A DNA stretch of 64,000 nucleotides, from the NCBI RefSeq assembly GCF_900100955.1, contig NZ_FNCC01000022.1:1-64000 (forward strand), in the 5' to 3' direction. The notes under the pieces are model-generated. The model was given only the letters and a program-made list of their open reading frames with translations. It ran no database searches and had not been told where the DNA came from. Below are positions 44,318-51,770 of this stretch, piece by piece. This stretch comes from Lentzea fradiae. Lineage in GTDB: Bacteria > Actinomycetota > Actinomycetes > Mycobacteriales > Pseudonocardiaceae. How positions within the stretch are numbered: position 1 is the stretch's first letter; every line of letters starts with the position of its first letter. The position numbers and the translations under genes were made by a program.

Positions 44318-47300
44318 TCAACGGTAGGCCGGTGCGCCGAGGTCCAGCACGAGGTCCGCCTTCGCGGCCTCGTCGGGCCGGTGGGTGATGTGCAGCACGG
44401 TCCTGCCGTCGCGGCGCAGCCGGTCGAGCAGCTCGCGGGCGGTCGGCTCGTCGAGGTGCGCGGTGGGCTCGTCGAGCAGCACCACGTCGGCGTCGTGCAG
44501 CAACGCCCTGGCGAGCGCGAGCCGTTGCGCCTCGCCGCCGGAGACCTGGTCGGGCCGGATCACGGTGTCGAGCCGGTCGGTCCACTCCGGCAGGCACGCC
44601 TGGCGCAGCGCGTCCTTCAGCGCGTCGTCGTCGTGCGCGCCCGACATCCGCAGGTTCTCCCGCACGGTCGTGCTGACCAGCATCGGCTCCTGCGGGCACC
44701 AGGTGGCGCGGGGCAGCTCGACGATGCCGCGCTCGGGCGGCAGGAAGCCCAGGAGCAGCGCGAACAGCGTCGACTTGCCGCTGCCGGACGGTCCGACGAC
44801 CGCGACGTGCGTGCCGGGTTCGACGTTGAGGTGCAGGTCGCGCAACGTCGGCTCGGTGGCGCCGGGCCAGCGGACGTCGACGTTCTCCAGCCGGATGCGC
44901 TTGCCGCGGGCGGGCTCGGGGCGTTCCGGTGCGTCGAACCGCAGGCGCGCGGTGGCCTCCCGCAACGCCCTGCGCTGCTGGGCGGCGAGCGGCAGCGCGG
45001 CCAGCGGCTCGGCGAGGGCGAGCGGGACCAGGCCGAGCACCGGGTTGCCGGTCGTGGCGCAGGCCAGGGCGGCGAACCCGGTGGCGAGCAGGACGACCGC
45101 CGTGGCGGCACCGGTGCCAAACGCTTGCCTGCGGGTCTGGGCCGCCAGGTCGACGTCGGCGGCGTGCAGGCGGTCCAGCACGCGGTGGTGGGCGTCGTGC
45201 GCGATCAGGTCCGGGGCGGCGGCGAGCGCGTTGATCGTGTCGCGGGCGACCTCGCGCCGGCCCCTGGCGAGCTTCGTGCTGGCCCTGCGTTCGGTCCAGA
45301 CGGCGACGGCCGGGGCGACGAGGCCCGCCGCGAGCAGCAGTCCGCCCAGCACCACCGCGGCGGCCGGGTCGATGAACGCGAACAGGACCGTGGTCCCGAT
45401 GCCCGCGCCGATCGCGACGACCGGCGGCACGAGGACCCGCGGCACGAGGTCGCGCACGGTGTCGGTGTCCTCGACGAGTCGTTGGAGGCCGTCGCGCCGT
45501 TGGGTGCGCACGAGCCGAAGCCACAGCTCGGCGCGCAGGTCCGTGGCGAGCTTGAACGCCTCGTGGTGCGTGACCAGGCGTTCGACGTACCGGAGGACGC
45601 CCTTGCTCAGCGCGAACGTCCGCACGCCCACGACCAGCACCGACAGCGTGAGGATCGGCGGCATCTCGGCGGCACGGGCGATCAGGTGCGCGGCCAGCGC
45701 GGTCAGCGCGATGCCTGCCAGCGCCGCCAGGATTCCCAGCCCGGCGCCCTTCCACGGGATCGGCAACCGCTGCGGCCGTTCCTCCGGAGTCTCCTCCGTG
45801 ACGACCCTGGCGACGGTCTCGTCCTCGGTCGCCTCCTTGTCGCGGTGCGAGGCGAGGACGACCGCCGCGGTCTCACTGGCGCGCTTGATCGCTTTGTCGA
45901 CTTTTCGACTTGTCACCGGGTCGAGGTGCGCGGTCGGCTCGTCGAGCAACAGCACCGTCGCGCCGTGCCGCACCCTCAACAGGGCGCGCGCGACCGCGAC
46001 GCGTTGGCGTTCGCCGGTCGAGAGGTCCGTGATCCGCCGGTCGAGCAGGTGCTCCGCGGCGACCTCGCGGGCGACGTCCTCGACGTCCTCGGCGTCCGGG
46101 ACGGTCAGCTCCAGCTCCGCACGCGGCGTGGCGGCGGCGAACGCGGGCTTCTGCGGCACGTATGCGATGTCGCCGACGACCTGGACGACGCCGTCCGTCG
46201 GCTCCACGAACCCGAGCAGCACCCCGAACGTGGTCGACTTCCCCGCCCCGCTCGCCCCTTCGAGCCGGTGAACCTCCCCCTGCCGCACGTCGAAGCTGAC
46301 CCCGTCCGGCGCGAACCCACCCCGCCGCAAAACCCGCAAATCAGACACCAGCACGCGCCCGCCAATAGTACGCGGGGCCCCCGCGTACTTTCTGACCGCA
46401 CGCGGGGGCCCCGCGTGCGGGTCAGTGGTGACGGCTTCGGCTACGCGGCGGACGGCTTCCAGGCCGTCCTCGCTGGCGTGGTGGGCGGCGCCCGCCGCGC
46501 GGAGGGGGAGGTAGCACTCCGGGGCGAGGATCAGCACGACCAGTGCGGTCATCAGGGTCATGTCGCCGTCGACCAGCCGGATGCCGATGCCGACGGCGAT
46601 GAGCGCGACCGACAGGGAGGCCGCGATCTCCAGCACCAGAGCGCTCAGGAACGCGATCTTCAGCGTGCCCATCGTGGCCTTGCGGTGCTGCTCGCCGAGC
46701 TGCCGCACGGCATCGGCCTGCTGCTTCGCCCGGCCGAACACCGTGAGCACCGGAAGTGCCCGCAGGAGTTCGAGCAGCTGCGCCGAGAGCAGCTCGGTGA
46801 CGTCGGCGGCCTTCTGCACGCGCTTCTCGGTGTACCAGCCGACCAGCGCGGCGAAGATCGGGATCAACGGCACGGTCACCGCGATCAGCACGGCCGACGG
46901 CCAGTCCGTGAACAGGATCCACGCCCCCACCAGCGGCGGCACGACCACGGCCGTGACCAGCGCGGGCAGGTAGCGGGTGAAGTACGCGTCGAGCGCGTCG
47001 AGGCCCTTGGTCGCGAGCACCGACAGCTCGGCCGTGCCGCGGCCCGCGATCCAGCCGGGGCCGCGTTCGAACGACTTGGCGAGCAGCTGGGTCCGCAGCT
47101 CCTCCTTGGCGCCCGCGGCGGCACGGGCGGCCACCGACTCGGTGGCCCACGACAGGCCCGCCCGCGCGAGGATCGCCACGGCCAGCAGCGGAAGACCCTC
47201 GCGGGTCGTGATCACCGACGCGAGCGCGACGGCCTGGGCGACGAGCGCCAGGGCGTTGAGGAACGCCAGGGCGCCCACCCCGACGAGGGCGCGCCTGGCG

Positions 47301-47347
47301 TTCCGGGAGAGCTGGGGCAGTGCGCCCAGCGGGCCTCGCTTCATCAT
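44318..47347 (-). CDS. cydDC: Fused heterodimeric ABC exporter CydDC
   Basis: A 1009-residue fusion of CydD and CydC, the thiol/haem-linked exporter needed for cytochrome bd assembly. The CydD half has a six-helix membrane domain (about 10-300) and a nucleotide domain with Walker A GASGAGKST, signature LSTGERQRVAVARALL and Walker B VLLLDEPTAHLD. The CydC half repeats the plan with GPSGSGKST, VSGGEAQRLALARALL and VVLLDEPTAHLD. Single-gene fusions are known in Streptomyces. ATG 47347 shares one base with the cydB stop; ATG 47344 is the alternative. The linker of the CydD half is partly encoded by a GC palindrome (46367-46420). Confidence 0.94.
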   Translation of the reverse strand: MMKRGPLGALPQLSRNARRALVGVGALAFLNALALVAQAVALASVITTREGLPLLAVAILARAGLSWATESVAARAAAGAKEELRTQLLAKSFERGPGWIAGRGTAELSVLATKGLDALDAYFTRYLPALVTAVVVPPLVGAWILFTDWPSAVLIAVTVPLIPIFAALVGWYTEKRVQKAADVTELLSAQLLELLRALPVLTVFGRAKQQADAVRQLGEQHRKATMGTLKIAFLSALVLEIAASLSVALIAVGIGIRLVDGDMTLMTALVVLILAPECYLPLRAAGAAHHASEDGLEAVRRVAEAVTTDPHAGPPRAVRKYAGAPRTIGGRVLVSDLRVLRRGGFAPDGVSFDVRQGEVHRLEGASGAGKSTTFGVLLGFVEPTDGVVQVVGDIAYVPQKPAFAAATPRAELELTVPDAEDVEDVAREVAAEHLLDRRITDLSTGERQRVAVARALLRVRHGATVLLLDEPTAHLDPVTSRKVDKAIKRASETAAVVLASHRDKEATEDETVARVVTEETPEERPQRLPIPWKGAGLGILAALAGIALTALAAHLIARAAEMPPILTLSVLVVGVRTFALSKGVLRYVERLVTHHEAFKLATDLRAELWLRLVRTQRRDGLQRLVEDTDTVRDLVPRVLVPPVVAIGAGIGTTVLFAFIDPAAAVVLGGLLLAAGLVAPAVAVWTERRASTKLARGRREVARDTINALAAAPDLIAHDAHHRVLDRLHAADVDLAAQTRRQAFGTGAATAVVLLATGFAALACATTGNPVLGLVPLALAEPLAALPLAAQQRRALREATARLRFDAPERPEPARGKRIRLENVDVRWPGATEPTLRDLHLNVEPGTHVAVVGPSGSGKSTLFALLLGFLPPERGIVELPRATWCPQEPMLVSTTVRENLRMSGAHDDDALKDALRQACLPEWTDRLDTVIRPDQVSGGEAQRLALARALLHDADVVLLDEPTAHLDEPTARELLDRLRRDGRTVLHITHRPDEAAKADLVLDLGAPAYR
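46367..46420. repeat. GC-rich palindromic repeat pair, locus B, inside cydDC
   Basis: Two palindromic units at 46367-46389 and 46396-46420 contain the same 17-bp core as locus A at 35966-36014, in the opposite relative order. They are read in frame in cydDC, giving approximately HAGPPRAVRKYAGAPRT between the CydD membrane and nucleotide-binding domains. The reading frame is kept. Confidence 0.8.
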
Positions 47348-48318
47348 CAGTGCGCTGCCGGGATGTGGTGCACGCCGATGCGCTTGCGGAACACCCAGTA
47401 GGTCCAGCCCTGGTAGACGAGCACCGCGGGCGTGCCGAACGCGGCGACCCACGTCATCACCTGCAACGTGTACGGGCTCGAAGCCGTGTTGGCGATCGTG
47501 AGCGACCACGCGTCGTTCAGCGTCGACGGCAGGACGTACGGGTAGAGCGAGCCGAACAGGATCACGACGCTCGCCGCGATCGCGAGCCCCATCAGCGCGA
47601 ACGACTGGCCGTCGCGGTCCGCCGCCAGCCGCCACATCGCCGCGACGAGGACGACGACCACGAGACCGGCCCAGAGCCCGGCGACGATGGCGAGCAGGGC
47701 GACGAGCGGCAGCAACGCCACCGGCGCCGCCATGAGCGCCACCCGGCGGGCCCGCTCGCGGATCTCGCCCTCGGTCTTCAGCGCGGTGAACACGGCTCCG
47801 TGCACCAGCGCGTAGCCGGCGAACGCGAGCGCGCCGATGATCGTGTCCAGCCGGAAGGCCGCGAAGACCGAGCCCACGCGGTCGCCGTTCGCGTCGATCG
47901 GCAGGCCGAGCACCGTCGTCGAGATCAGCAGGCCGACGCAGAGCGTGGCGACCCACGAGCCGGCGACGATGGTCACGTCCCACGCCTTGCGCCAGCGGGG
48001 GTTGTCGACCTTGCCGCGGTAGTCGAACGCGACGCCGCGGCCGATCAACGCGACCAGGAACAGGGTCAGCGGCAGGTACGCGGCGCTCAGCAGCGCCGCG
48101 TACCAGCCGGGGAAGGCCGCGAACGTGGCACCGATCGCGACGATGAGCCACACCTCGTTGCCGTCCCAGACCGGCCCGATGGTGTTGATCATGACCCGGC
48201 GTTCGGCGTTGCTGCGGCCGAGCACCGGCAGCAGCATCCCGACACCGAAGTCGAACCCTTCGAGGAACAGGTAGCCGAGCCACAGCACGGCGATGAGCAC
48301 GAACCAGAGCGTTTCCAC
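47347..48318 (-). CDS. cydB: Cytochrome bd ubiquinol/menaquinol oxidase subunit II
   Basis: A 323-residue membrane protein with about eight or nine helices. The conserved opening WFVLIAVLWLGYLFLEGFDFG (about 5-25, key FLEGFDFG) includes the family E/D residues near the proton path. GPVWDGNEVWLIV follows at about 48-60. CydB pairs with CydA but binds no haem. It is 14 nt downstream of cydA and overlaps the cydDC start by one base, consistent with the typical cydABDC operon. Confidence 0.96.
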   Translation of the reverse strand: METLWFVLIAVLWLGYLFLEGFDFGVGMLLPVLGRSNAERRVMINTIGPVWDGNEVWLIVAIGATFAAFPGWYAALLSAAYLPLTLFLVALIGRGVAFDYRGKVDNPRWRKAWDVTIVAGSWVATLCVGLLISTTVLGLPIDANGDRVGSVFAAFRLDTIIGALAFAGYALVHGAVFTALKTEGEIRERARRVALMAAPVALLPLVALLAIVAGLWAGLVVVVLVAAMWRLAADRDGQSFALMGLAIAASVVILFGSLYPYVLPSTLNDAWSLTIANTASSPYTLQVMTWVAAFGTPAVLVYQGWTYWVFRKRIGVHHIPAAH

Positions 48319-48332
48319 GTCGTCCCTCTCCC

Positions 48333-49787
48333 CTAGTACGCGAACGCCAGGGCGCCGTCGTCGGACTTCTGGGGCAGCACGCCGGGGATACCGCCTCTGA
48401 CGTACTTGCGGATCAGGTAGAACTCCACGACCGCCAGCACGCTGTAGACCGCGGTGAGCGCGATGAGCGAGGTCAGGACCTCACCGGCGGTGCTGTTCGA
48501 CACCGCCTGCGCGGTGAACATCCAGACACCGTCCACACCGGACGGGTTGGGCACCACAACGAACGGCTGCCTGCCCATCTCGGTGAAGATCCAGCCGAAG
48601 CTGTTGGCCAGGAACGGGGTCGCGATGCCGGCGAGGCCGAGAGCCGGGAACCACCAGCCGGTGGGCGTCCGGTTCTTCCGCGTCAGCCAGAGCATGAAGA
48701 CGCCCAGACCGGCCGAGACGGCACCGAACCCGATCATGAACCGGAAACCCCAGTAGGTCACCGGCAGCGAGGGCACGTAGTCGATCGGCTGACCGCTGAG
48801 CTCACCCAGCCGTTCGTCGACGGGGTAGAACTCACCGTAGCGCTCCTGGTACAGCGGGACCAGCTCCTCGATGCCCTTGACCTCCGTGTCGAAGTCGTTG
48901 TGCGCCAAGAAGCTCAGCAACGCGGGCACCGTGATGCTCTTGACGTTCTCGCAGTCGGGCCTGCGCACGTCGCCGACGGCGAACACGCTGAAGCTCGCGG
49001 GCTGCTCGGTGTGGCACAGGGCTTCCGCGGCGGCCATCTTCATCGGCTGCTGCTCGAACATGAGCTTGCCCTGGAGGTCACCGCTGATGCTCAGCGCGGC
49101 GAACGCGACGACACCGACCCACGTGCCGAGCTTGAGCGAGCCGCGCCAGACCCGCTCCTCCTCCGACTTGCGGTGCAGGTGCCAGGCGGCGATGCCCACG
49201 AGGAAGGCGGCGGCGACCGCGAACGCGCCCGCGATGGTGTGCGGGAACGCGGCGAGCACCGTGTTGTTGGTCAGCACGGCCCAGATCGAGGTGAGCCGGG
49301 GGCGGCCCTCGTCCATCACGATGCCGACCGGGTGCTGCATCCACGAGTTGGCGGCGAGGATGAAGTACGCGCTCGCCATCGTGGCGAGGCTGAACGCCCA
49401 GGCGCAGGCGAGGTGGACCTTCTTCGGCAGCTTGTCCCAGCCGAAGATCCACAGGCCGAGGAACGTCGACTCGACGAAGAAGGCGACGATGCCCTCCATC
49501 GCGAGCGGCGCGCCGAACACGTCACCGACGAACCGCGAGTAGGCGCTCCAGGCCATGCCGAACTGGAACTCCTGCACGATGCCCGTCACGACGCCCATCG
49601 CGAAGTTGATCAGGAGGAGCTTCCCCCAGAACTTCGTCATCTTGTAGTAGCGCTCGTCACCCGTGCGCACCCACGCGGTCTGCATCCCCGCGACCAGCAG
49701 GGACAGGCCGATAGTCAACGGCACCATCAGAAAGTGGTAGACGGTGGTGATGCCGAACTGCCACCGCGCGAGTTCGAGTACTTCCAC
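48333..49787 (-). CDS. cydA: Cytochrome bd oxidase subunit I
   Basis: A 484-residue haem-bearing subunit that oxidises menaquinol and reduces oxygen with high affinity. The N-terminal RWQFGITTVYHFLMVPLTI carries the haem ligand His18. The extracytoplasmic Q-loop (about 235-330) contains KMAAAEALCHTEQPA and the QPIDYVPSLPV segment before the next helix. TEMGRQPFVVV (about 400) is the GRQP motif near the haem d site. It is the first gene of cydA-cydB-cydDC-kinase. A DevR-type palindrome lies 61-74 nt upstream of its ATG. Confidence 0.96.
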   Translation of the reverse strand: MEVLELARWQFGITTVYHFLMVPLTIGLSLLVAGMQTAWVRTGDERYYKMTKFWGKLLLINFAMGVVTGIVQEFQFGMAWSAYSRFVGDVFGAPLAMEGIVAFFVESTFLGLWIFGWDKLPKKVHLACAWAFSLATMASAYFILAANSWMQHPVGIVMDEGRPRLTSIWAVLTNNTVLAAFPHTIAGAFAVAAAFLVGIAAWHLHRKSEEERVWRGSLKLGTWVGVVAFAALSISGDLQGKLMFEQQPMKMAAAEALCHTEQPASFSVFAVGDVRRPDCENVKSITVPALLSFLAHNDFDTEVKGIEELVPLYQERYGEFYPVDERLGELSGQPIDYVPSLPVTYWGFRFMIGFGAVSAGLGVFMLWLTRKNRTPTGWWFPALGLAGIATPFLANSFGWIFTEMGRQPFVVVPNPSGVDGVWMFTAQAVSNSTAGEVLTSLIALTAVYSVLAVVEFYLIRKYVRGGIPGVLPQKSDDGALAFAY

Positions 49788-49847
49788 GTCACCGAGCCTA
49801 AGAACGGAACACGGCCGCTATCAGGTACGACGGTCCTGTTCCCGGTC

Positions 49848-49861
49848 GGGACCAAGGTCCC
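49848..49861 (-). promoter_or_regulatory. DevR/DosR-type box upstream of cydA
   Basis: GGGACCAAGGTCCC is a perfect 14-bp palindrome centred about 67 nt before the cydA start. It fits the core of the mycobacterial DosR motif (GGGACTWWAGTCCC, from memory), differing only at two inner positions. It lies between cydA and the riboswitch gene. Confidence 0.65.
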
Positions 49862-49914
49862 GTGCGCAGCGTCACGCCGGTCCCGTGGCACCGGTCCGAT
49901 AGGATGGACGTGCC

Positions 49915-50036
49915 AGAGGGGAGTAGTTCCCACCGGAGCTGTCAGCCGGTGGCGTGGTGGTCGACATACTGACCCGCCTTCGAGCGGATCCGGCGCCACA
50001 CCCGTCTTGTACGGGCGAACGAGACCTCCGGCCGGG
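49915..50036 (+). ncRNA. yybP-ykoY-like manganese riboswitch
   Basis: The leader of the TMEM165-like gene shows the conserved elements of the yybP-ykoY aptamer in order. They are GGGGAGTAG (49918-49926), a caccgg/ccggtg stem (49931-49936 with 49946-49951), ACATACTG (49964-49971) and GAACGAGACC (50017-50026) next to a GGCC stem. This class senses Mn2+ and often controls Mn efflux proteins. A possible expression-platform hairpin (ccggg/cccgg) follows at about 50032-50053. Confidence 0.8.
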
Positions 50037-50104
50037 TTGTGCAACATGCCCGGTCGGGGTCTGTTGCGCCTCCGTCCGGGAACGTATCGGACGTGGAGGA
50101 CCTC

Positions 50105-50695
50105 GTGGCCACTTCATTGCTCGCGTTCATCACCGCCTTCGCGGTGGTGTTCCTCGTCGAGCTCCCCGACAAGACGATGGTCGCCACCTTGGTGCTGACC
50201 ACGCGCTACCGCGCGTGGCCGGTGTTCACGGGTGTCGTCGCGGCCTTCGCCGCGCAGAGCGTGATCGCCGCCGCGTTCGGCTCGGTCATCACCCTGCTGC
50301 CGGACCGAGTGGTCGCCATCGTCGTCGCGCTGTTGTTCGGCATCGGCGCGTTCCTGCTGCTCAAGGAGGGGTTCTCGAAGGAGGAGGACACCGACGCCGA
50401 GGTCGGCGAACGCGCGGTGGTGCCGTTCTGGCGTGCGGCGCTGACGTCGTTCGGCGTGCTGTTCGCGGCCGAGTGGGGTGACGCCTCGCAGCTCGCGACG
50501 GCCGGCATCACCGCCCGCTACGGGACGCCGATCGCGGTCGGGCTCGGGGCGTGGCTGGCGCTGGTCGCCGTGGCCGGGATCGCGGTCCTGGTGGGGCGCA
50601 AGCTCGCCGGGCGGCTGCCGACGCACTGGATCCAGCGGGTGGCCGGCGTGGTCTTCGCCGTGTTCGCCGTCGTCGCGGTGACCCGGATCTTCTGA
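50105..50695 (+). CDS. TMEM165/GDT1 family transporter, probable Mn2+/Ca2+ exporter
   Basis: A 196-residue membrane protein with six helices arranged as two repeats. Each repeat carries the UPF0016 signature: VELPDKTMVATL (about 18-29) and AAEWGDASQLATAG (about 121-134). These acidic motifs form the cation site of Gdt1-type exchangers, and bacterial members export Mn2+. The leader contains a yybP-ykoY-like riboswitch, so expression should rise with manganese. GTG 50105 was chosen because GGAGG (50095-50099) lies 5 nt upstream. Confidence 0.92.
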   Translation: MATSLLAFITAFAVVFLVELPDKTMVATLVLTTRYRAWPVFTGVVAAFAAQSVIAAAFGSVITLLPDRVVAIVVALLFGIGAFLLLKEGFSKEEDTDAEVGERAVVPFWRAALTSFGVLFAAEWGDASQLATAGITARYGTPIAVGLGAWLALVAVAGIAVLVGRKLAGRLPTHWIQRVAGVVFAVFAVVAVTRIF

Positions 50696-50698
50696 CCG

Positions 50699-51148
50699 CT
50701 ACCAGACCGGCCGGAGCCCCGGCTGGTCGTCGCCGTGGACGTGCCGGAGGTACGCGGTGAGGCCCTGCTTGACCGTGTCGAGCGTGGCGGCCCCGATCGC
50801 CTCGGCCATCTCGCCCTCCAGGTCGGCCCACAGGTTGTCGGCGAGCTTGAGGTAGTCGCGGCCCTTGGTCGTGAGCGCGACGTACTGGGCCCGCCGGTCC
50901 GTCGGGTGGGGCTCGCGCAGGACGTAGCCCCACTCGTCGAGCTCGGCGACGATCTTCGCCGCCGCCTGCTTGGTGACGCCGAGGTGCGCGCCGATGTCGA
51001 CGGTGGTGGCGCGGCGCTCCTTGAGGAACCGGAAGACGTAGCCGTGGGCGGGGCGCAGCGGTTCGAGGCCGATCTGCCTCAGCCGGTCGTGGAACTGGTC
51101 GCCGAGGGCGCGGTAGGTCATCGCCAGCAGGGCGGGCACCGGGTCCAC
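50699..51148 (-). CDS. MarR-family transcriptional regulator
   Basis: A 149-residue winged-helix repressor. The DNA-binding region ATTVDIGAHLGVTKQAAAKIV (about 45-65, recognition helix TKQAAAKIV) is followed by the wing HPTDRRAQY and LTTKG. GTG 51148 was chosen because GGAGG (51158-51154) lies 5 nt upstream; an ATG at 51184 would put the start inside an operator. The divergent cupin gene shares two palindromic sites, so the regulator probably controls both genes. It abuts the TMEM165-like gene tail to tail with 3 nt between. Confidence 0.9.
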   Translation of the reverse strand: MDPVPALLAMTYRALGDQFHDRLRQIGLEPLRPAHGYVFRFLKERRATTVDIGAHLGVTKQAAAKIVAELDEWGYVLREPHPTDRRAQYVALTTKGRDYLKLADNLWADLEGEMAEAIGAATLDTVKQGLTAYLRHVHGDDQPGLRPVW

Positions 51149-51161
51149 GTGCGCCTCCAGG

Positions 51162-51212
51162 GTAGACAACCAGGTTGACCACATCCTAAGGTTGGTCAAC
51201 CCAGTTGACTAC
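51162..51212. promoter_or_regulatory. Two MarR-type operators in the MarR/cupin divergent region
   Basis: Two related dyads lie between the genes. GACAACCAGGTTGAC (51165-51179) is imperfect and GTCAACCCAGTTGAC (51195-51209) is a perfect GTCAAC-N3-GTTGAC palindrome. Their centres are 30 bp apart, about three helical turns. Both starts flank them, so occupancy would block both promoters. Confidence 0.75.
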
Positions 51213-51225
51213 TTTGGAGGTAGGC

Positions 51226-51576
51226 GTGCTCATCACGGGGGATTCCGCCGTCACGCACTCGTTCGGCGGGTTCGAGTTCAGGTCGCTGGCCGTGCCGTCG
51301 CGCGGCAGCGCGGAGATCGCGCTGTGGACGGTCGACGTGCCGGAGGGAGGCGACGGAGCGCCTCACGTCGTCACGAAGGAAGAGGTGTTCTACGTGCTGT
51401 CCGGGACCGTGACGATCCAGGGGCACACCGCGTCGGCCGGTGACGCGGTCGTCGTCGCGCCCGGCACCGAGCTGTCGCTGACCGGAGGACCCGCGCGGGT
51501 CCTGGTCGCGACGTCGGTCGGCATCCGGGCCGTGATCGCCGACGGCACGACGATCACGCCGCCCTGGTCGCTCTAG
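51226..51576 (+). CDS. Small cupin-domain protein
   Basis: A 116-residue single cupin. Motif 1 is visible as PHVVTKEEVFYVLSGTVTI (about 52-70, with the H...E...G pattern reduced by one His) and motif 2 as GDAVVVAPGTELSL. Metal binding is therefore possible but incomplete. It probably binds or modifies a small molecule linked to the divergent MarR regulator. GTG 51226 follows GGAGG (51216-51220) with 5 nt spacing. The stop directly abuts the next convergent gene. Confidence 0.85.
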   Translation: MLITGDSAVTHSFGGFEFRSLAVPSRGSAEIALWTVDVPEGGDGAPHVVTKEEVFYVLSGTVTIQGHTASAGDAVVVAPGTELSLTGGPARVLVATSVGIRAVIADGTTITPPWSL

Positions 51577-51735
51577 TCAGTTCGCCGGGGACTCCTCCGG
51601 CGGCTCCGCCCTGGTGTCCGGGACCTCTTCGCGCAGGTCGTGGGCGATCTTCTTAGCCTCGTCGATCAACTGCCGCGTCTCGTCGAGGCGGCCCTCGTCC
51701 GGCGCGGTGAGCTGGTGTTCTTCCGGTGCGGTCAC
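51577..51735 (-). CDS. Small acidic hypothetical protein
   Basis: A 52-residue frame from GTG 51735. The centre (EGRLDETRQLIDEAKKIAHD, about 14-33) is an amphipathic charged helix; the ends are Pro/Glu-rich. No membrane segment or known domain is present and no ribosome site is obvious. It lies 35 nt after the DUF5682 gene in the same direction and may be the last gene of that operon. It is supported mainly by the helix-like composition and context. Confidence 0.5.
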   Translation of the reverse strand: MTAPEEHQLTAPDEGRLDETRQLIDEAKKIAHDLREEVPDTRAEPPEESPAN

Positions 51736-51770
51736 GACAGGAGGATCGCCGGATCGACCGGAGGCCAAAC

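Noticed and set aside
47348-48283. Extension of the cydDC frame through cydB
   Set aside because: The open frame continues as a shadow of cydB. The exporter begins at ATG 47347 or 47344, overlapping the cydB stop.
49829-49844. Second DevR box next to the perfect palindrome
   Set aside because: GGTCCTGTTCCC matches the consensus at too few positions to be supported without footprinting.
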